47,797 nt of DNA from Lachnospiraceae bacterium (GTDB taxonomy: Bacteria > Bacillota > Clostridia > Lachnospirales > Lachnospiraceae), in NCBI GenBank assembly GCA_017521605.1, contig JAFXCD010000040.1, forward strand, positions 1 to 47,797. Reading direction: 5' to 3'. Shown one piece after another: positions 44,460 through 47,797 of this stretch (position 1 is its first letter; every line of letters begins with the position of its first letter). The notes below the pieces were generated by a model. That model saw nothing but the letters and a program-made list of their open reading frames with translations, was not told the DNA's origin and ran no database searches. The translations under genes and the position numbers were made by a program.

Positions 44460-44870
44460 TCACATTATGTTCAAATTATCATCAATCTCTTGTCTGGTTA
44501 TATATTTATTATGTTCAATCTGCACATTGTTTAAATACATCCCTCTGTCGCAATCCTTATCCCAGTTCTTTTGGATATGTTTTGCCATCTCTTCTACAGA
44601 AACAATATACCATTTACTTATCCAGCCATGATTTCCTTCCCTATACGCTACCCGTTCATTATCCAAACGAAGCGCTGTCACATATCCTCCCGGGTCAGTA
44701 GACGATTTCCAATCAGCATCCCCATAACTAATTTCTTCATCACTTACCTTAAATCCGAATTCTTTTAAGTATTCTTTTTGCTCTTCTGTCATAATTTTAC
44801 TTACCCGCTTCTGCTGTTTACATTCTTTAACCATACACATTTTACCACGAATCCTGCTTACGGTAAACAA
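44460..44870 (-). CDS. Small hypothetical protein
   Basis: Up to 136 residues; internal starts at MCMVKECKQ (44840) and MTEEQKEYLKEFGF (44792) are also possible and none has a strong ribosome binding site. The conserved-looking core is EFGFKVSDEEISYGDADWKSSTDPGGYVTALRL. It ends with YNN-type polar residues (YITRQEIDDNLNIM). There are no membrane segments. It resembles short SMI1/immunity-like or DUF proteins in composition, but no family was recognised. It lies upstream of the TIR-LRR gene on the same strand, 105 nt away. Confidence 0.5.
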   Translation of the reverse strand: MFTVSRIRGKMCMVKECKQQKRVSKIMTEEQKEYLKEFGFKVSDEEISYGDADWKSSTDPGGYVTALRLDNERVAYREGNHGWISKWYIVSVEEMAKHIQKNWDKDCDRGMYLNNVQIEHNKYITRQEIDDNLNIM

Positions 44871-45026
44871 ACATTGACTCTCATCACATGTTCGAATTGT
44901 CCTACCCTACATGCGCCATATTTCTATCTTGAAGACTGCACTTGAATTTTTAAGATCGTAAAGAAGCGTTTGAACCTTTGGGCTCTACCGCTGTATATGT
45001 TCTTCAATATCAAATTATTAAATCAG

Positions 45027-45048
45027 GTGAAACTTGAAATTTTCACCT
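45027..45048 (-). repeat. Hairpin after the XRE remnant
   Basis: GGTGAAA (45027-45033) and TTTCACC (45042-45048) pair across an 8-nt loop directly after the last stop of the broken XRE gene. There is no proper T-run on the minus strand, so it may be a decayed terminator. Between 44871 and 45026 nothing else can be supported. Confidence 0.35.
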
Positions 45049-45247
45049 TACTGTGGTAAACCATATAAACTAAAATATACAATCATAGAAATAACATCAA
45101 TCAATACAATTATTCCCAAAATAATTGCAGCAATCTTCAACCCCATTTCGATACAGTTTGCCTAGAAACACTCAAACGATTAGCAAGTTCTTCTTGTGAT
45201 AAGCCTTTTTGTTTTCGAAGATTATACAATTTATTATGAAATTCCAT
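45049..45247 (-). pseudogene. Remnant of a membrane-tailed XRE regulator
   Basis: The 5' part reads MEFHNKLYNLRKQKGLSQEE followed by LANRLSVSRQTVSKWG and a stop, which is a complete HTH helix set cut at the usual W-E-x-G point. Right after it, in another frame, MGLKIAAIILGIIVLIDVIS and a short tail VYFSLYGLPQ form a membrane helix ending at 45049. The family normally has an HTH, a linker and C-terminal spans, so this looks like an internal deletion joining the two ends out of frame. A 36-residue HTH-only peptide could still be made. Confidence 0.6.
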
Positions 45248-45340
45248 CTTTAACAATCCTGTTAAGTCCAGTTGCACCGCCTTATTTACGGGAAAAAGTA
45301 ATGTAAAATTCAATCTTCTGTTGCTTTCAATCTGTCTGTA

Positions 45341-45401
45341 AGACTGAAATTCTTGCGTGCTTTCAGACTCAACTTAAGTCTGAAAGAATTTGAGCGTGCT
45401 T
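45341..45401. repeat. Imperfect direct repeats with an internal hairpin
   Basis: Two related copies of about 22-25 nt (45341-45362 and 45377-45401) share AG-CTGAAA and GCGTGCTT. A perfect inverted repeat CTTTCAGACT/AGTCTGAAAG lies across them (45360-45369 and 45377-45386). It lies upstream of the XRE remnant, where operators of such a regulator would be expected. Confidence 0.4.
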
Positions 45402-45440
45402 ATAATGCTCTCCTTATATCAGTCCCAAAAATCATCCGGT

Positions 45441-45712
45441 TTAATTGTCATGCCATACAGCTACAGCAGTAATCGTCAAAACGATGATACCCATCAAAAC
45501 TGCTATTCATCCAGCTTTTCTAAATGACATCCTGAAAAATCAAGTTCCCTCAACAAGGACAACTCACTAAGCGGTTTATTAAACTCAATTGGATTTTTTG
45601 ACAAATTCAGATAACTTAAAGCCTTACAATGAGAAAAACACACTGGATTAGAAAAATTACATCCTACCATGTCCAAGCCTTCCCTATCACGATACGATAT
45701 AGTTCGAATTTT
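45441..45712 (-). pseudogene. Remnant of a leucine-rich-repeat membrane protein
   Basis: An open stretch at 45503-45712 contains ALSYLNLSKNPIEF and LSELSLLRELDFSGCHLEKL, two leucine-rich repeats of the L-x-x-L-x-L-S-x-N type, ending in DE-stop. An ATG at 45670 would give a 55-residue peptide. Eight nt further on, in another frame, a 17-residue hydrophobic piece MGIIVLTITAVAVWHDN ends at 45441. The pair looks like the 3' end of an LRR gene with a C-terminal membrane anchor, disrupted by a frameshift. It is of a different LRR type from the BspA repeats in the TIR protein. Confidence 0.5.
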
Positions 45713-45752
45713 TCAATCTTCCTGTTTCTGCACTTCTGATAGCGAAATGACT

Positions 45753-46772
45753 CTAACCCCAAGGCTCACTTTCTAAATAAATAATTCTGCCATCCTTTAA
45801 CGATATTTCCACCTTATGCTGCCATTCTCCACTGTAGTATAAAATATCCTCTACCTGATAATCCTTCAGAAACTCAAACCGCTCTAAAATGATTTCAGGC
45901 CCTCCATCTGACCCAAAATTAAAATCCACCCAATACACTTCTCCCTCTTCTGTAATGATACAGGGACATGGATTTACATCGGTTCCGCGATTAAATGTTT
46001 TCAGTCTCTTAATATTACTCAATCCGGTATATTTCTTTATCTGCCCCCTACAATAGTATGTACCAAATATGTAACTGCCGTTACCGTCATAACAATAGTA
46101 CATATCTCCACCTGATATATACACATAAATACCATAACCCAAACATTCATCCCAAGGGGCGGCATAGCATTCAAAAAATACAAGGTCTGTGGTAGGCACA
46201 GGAACTACCAAACGCTTTTGTCCTTCAAGCACCTTGATTTTTTCAACATTCTGTTGTTCAATCGGATTTAGTTCTTTCTCATCATACCAATCATATTCTT
46301 CATTTCTCCAAAAGATTTCATGCCTGGCACGTTCAAGGTCTTCTACTGACATTCCTTCCAACAATTCCGTCGGTATTTCCTCTTCACTACTGGTTGGAAA
46401 CAATTCTTCCATTTCCCAAGGATATCCTATTTTCTCCGAGTCTTCTGTTTCTTCTGAGTCTTCCGTACTCTCCTCGGATTCATCCGTTTCTTCAGAAGCT
46501 TCGCTTTCTATGACTTCCGTAGATTCCTCTTCCGGCTCTGTGCTTTCTTGTACTGACTCTGTAGTCTCTTCTGTTGCTTCCAGCACTTCCGCGGTCTGCA
46601 CCAAACTCTCTTCCGTTTCCTTTGTCTCCTCAGTTTCCTCTGTCGGCTCTGACGGCTCCACACTCATCTCCACTAAACTTTTCGGGCCCTCTTCTTTTTC
46701 ATCCGTCTCCTGATTCATGTCACAACCGGTCATAAGAAGAGCTAATGCTAAAATCACTAACCACTTTTTCAT
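45753..46772 (-). CDS. Glu/Thr/Ser-rich lipoprotein with YARHG-like segment
   Basis: The 339-residue form starting MKKWLVILALALLMTGCDMN is chosen because GGGGAGG lies 6 nt upstream; the frame extends 23 codons further without a site. The lipobox is LMTGC with Cys17. Residues about 20-140 are almost entirely Glu, Thr and Ser in repeating ETEE/ESTE units, a probable wall-spanning stalk. The following segment ERARHEIFWRNEEYDWYDEK resembles the YARHG domain. The C-terminal 150 residues form a Tyr- and Gly-rich beta domain of unknown function. It is probably displayed outside the cell. Confidence 0.75.
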   Translation of the reverse strand: MKKWLVILALALLMTGCDMNQETDEKEEGPKSLVEMSVEPSEPTEETEETKETEESLVQTAEVLEATEETTESVQESTEPEEESTEVIESEASEETDESEESTEDSEETEDSEKIGYPWEMEELFPTSSEEEIPTELLEGMSVEDLERARHEIFWRNEEYDWYDEKELNPIEQQNVEKIKVLEGQKRLVVPVPTTDLVFFECYAAPWDECLGYGIYVYISGGDMYYCYDGNGSYIFGTYYCRGQIKKYTGLSNIKRLKTFNRGTDVNPCPCIITEEGEVYWVDFNFGSDGGPEIILERFEFLKDYQVEDILYYSGEWQHKVEISLKDGRIIYLESEPWG

Positions 46773-46837
46773 ATGTTTCCTCCCCTTCGTAAGTAAATCT
46801 ATATTCACACCCATTTCACATTGTTGGTGTACTTTTA

Positions 46838-47095
46838 TCAACCTTTCTGATTCTGATTCTCTATTGTAAATCTAACCTTCCAATCTCCCTTCACAAGATT
46901 TTGGCAAGTAAAGAAATGCCCATAAATCTCATATTCATTTATTTCATCAGCATTGATATCAAATATATACTCCTCATAGCTTCCCCTTCTTTCCTCATCC
47001 CAGAATGCAATACTGCTTCCGGGCAGAACCTCTTTTCCATCTGTACCAACTAAATATATATATCCATGATTATCAAATTGTAAAATATCCTCCAT
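46838..47095 (-). CDS. Short protein, possible C-terminal fragment of a DUF4179/DUF5643-type protein
   Basis: The 85 residues read like the last domain of a larger surface protein: YLVGTDGKEVLPGSSIAFWD, a polar stretch, then QNLVKGDWKVRFTIEN, which resembles the C-terminal beta domain of DUF4179/DUF5643 proteins. The frame opens directly after a stop codon and has no ribosome binding site. A neighbouring frame upstream reads KQVRIELDGGYFTI and may be the displaced preceding part. It is therefore likely a 5'-truncated, frameshifted remnant. It lies 21 nt after the GNAT gene. Confidence 0.45.
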   Translation of the reverse strand: MEDILQFDNHGYIYLVGTDGKEVLPGSSIAFWDEERRGSYEEYIFDINADEINEYEIYGHFFTCQNLVKGDWKVRFTIENQNQKG

Positions 47096-47116
47096 CTAAT
47101 TCAATTCGTACTTGCT

Positions 47117-47626
47117 TTATGCTCTCTTTAAAATATATTTCGCAATCTGTCTGCTTTGCTTCTGGTACTCTCCCATACCTTCATATTCCTTTTTGAAACC
47201 ACACTTTTCCAGGACTTTTTTAGATGCAAGGTTTTCTGACACACAGATTCCATATACTATGTCTAATTCTTTTTTCTGCATTATCTCACTTAGAAATGCT
47301 TTTAATGATTCTGTGGCATAGCCATTTCCGGTATATTCTTTTCCGATATGATACCCCACTTCAAATCCTTCTTCTATCGGCACAAGCTGAACATATCCTA
47401 TATTAGTTCCATCTTTCAGTAATACCGAATACACCAAGGGGCCTTCCGTCGACTCGTACATACTCATAAGAAACTCTATCGTTTCCCTTGCATCTTCTAC
47501 GGTTTCAAACACTTCATCAGGCACGAACCGCCTAGTATCCTCATCCAAAGAATTTCTATGTACACTTTCCGCCATAGCTAAATCAAATTCGGTAATAATC
47601 ACTCTTTCTGTTTCAATTCTCATCAT
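47117..47626 (-). CDS. GNAT-family N-acetyltransferase (RimJ/RimL-like)
   Basis: This 169-residue protein has the Acetyltransf_3 layout: MRIETERVIITEF start, the acetyl-CoA-binding stretch VGYHIGKEYTGNGYATESLKA (Q/R-x-x-G-x-G/A site as YTGNGYA) and CVSENLASKKVLEKCGFKKE. Such enzymes acetylate ribosomal protein N-termini, antibiotics or small amines; the target cannot be predicted. A GAGGGAT site precedes the start. A group II intron ends about 50 nt upstream, so the natural promoter may have been separated from the gene. Confidence 0.9.
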   Translation of the reverse strand: MMRIETERVIITEFDLAMAESVHRNSLDEDTRRFVPDEVFETVEDARETIEFLMSMYESTEGPLVYSVLLKDGTNIGYVQLVPIEEGFEVGYHIGKEYTGNGYATESLKAFLSEIMQKKELDIVYGICVSENLASKKVLEKCGFKKEYEGMGEYQKQSRQIAKYILKRA

Positions 47627-47675
47627 TGTATCCCTCTGTAGAATTCAAATAATAATTGCTTTCAACTCTTAGAAA

Positions 47676-47797
47676 GTCGAGTAGACTAATGCCTCACGAC
47701 ACTAGCCCCTCACAGAACCGTACGTGCGGCTTTCCCGCATACGGCTCCTCATAATAACATTCACTTCTAGAACAACTTAACATATATCTTCGGTTTA
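47676..47797 (-). mobile_element. Group II intron, 3' end (domains V and VI)
   Basis: On the minus strand 47715-47747 is a 33-nt domain V: it opens GAGCCGTATGCGG, has GAAA in the loop and closes with CACGTACGGTTC. The 5' strand contains the AGC catalytic triad. A usual domain V has 34 nt; one loop-closing base seems to be missing. It is followed by a domain VI-like hairpin (CTAGTG/CATTAG) and a terminal CTACTCGAC, placing the 3' splice site near 47676. The reverse transcriptase ORF and the 5' end lie beyond the window. No coding sequence is seen in the part that remains. Confidence 0.8.

Noticed and set aside
44871-45752. CRISPR-like repeats
   Set aside because: Only two imperfect copies occur, with no regular spacers and no cas genes in the window.
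46189-46713. 174-codon Ser/Val-rich plus-strand frame
   Set aside because: It is the antisense of the Glu/Thr/Ser repeats; the low-complexity sequence keeps the opposite strand open.

Overview
The window comes from a chromosome of a low-GC, endospore-forming Firmicute. The protein set fits a gut Lachnospiraceae-type Clostridium: SpoVT, a type-2 IleRS behind a T-box, DUF6020 and DUF6544 proteins, a LytTR/DUF3021 pair, BspA-type leucine-rich repeats and several XRE regulators with membrane tails. This placement is inferred from protein families, not from a marker gene. No tRNA, rRNA, CRISPR array or complete insertion sequence was seen.

Layout. 1-510: hairpin-rich edge and a 44-codon HTH-only gene with its own promoter and terminator. 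511-4057: five tightly coupled minus-strand genes (ABC ATPase, ABC permease, LytTR regulator, DUF3021 membrane protein, MGT-type glycosyltransferase). 4192-7088: a small membrane protein, then an autoregulated-looking MarR / flavodoxin / FMN-binding / DUF6544 operon. 7089-8911: a decayed membrane gene, one plus-strand membrane protein and a membrane-tailed XRE regulator. 8918-12538: murF, ddl, a long inverted-repeat element, and a LytM-like protein lacking zinc ligands. 12621-15510: a YbhJ-like hydratase with an SseB-like gene. 15526-23390: ileS, glgP, pnuC and nadR in one run behind an Ile T-box leader.

23469-27960 (plus strand): a diguanylate cyclase, nicotinate phosphoribosyltransferase and a DUF6020 membrane protein. 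27986-28595: spoVT with a hairpin over its ribosome binding site. 28801-32090 (plus): a VWA lipoprotein and an unknown anchored protein. 32092-37926 (minus): an esterase-like hydrolase, nagA and a GGDEF-EAL-PAS protein. 38076-44354 (minus): a TIR-membrane-LRR protein, pth and mfd, closely spaced. 44460-47626: hypothetical genes, remnants of an XRE regulator and an LRR protein, a Glu/Thr/Ser-rich lipoprotein and a GNAT acetyltransferase. 47676-47797: the 3' end of a group II intron running off the window.

Themes. Cell-wall synthesis (murF, ddl), NAD salvage (pnuC, nadR, pncB) and c-di-GMP turnover recur. The most unusual item is the TIR protein at 42243-44354. It has a predicted cytoplasmic TIR domain with the NADase glutamate, one membrane span and an outside BspA-type LRR array, which is a Toll-like receptor layout in reverse order. 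Other notable items are hairpins that overlap ribosome binding sites (spoVT and the ABC operon), two intergenic inverted-repeat elements, and a T-box that appears to drive carbon and NAD genes as well as ileS.
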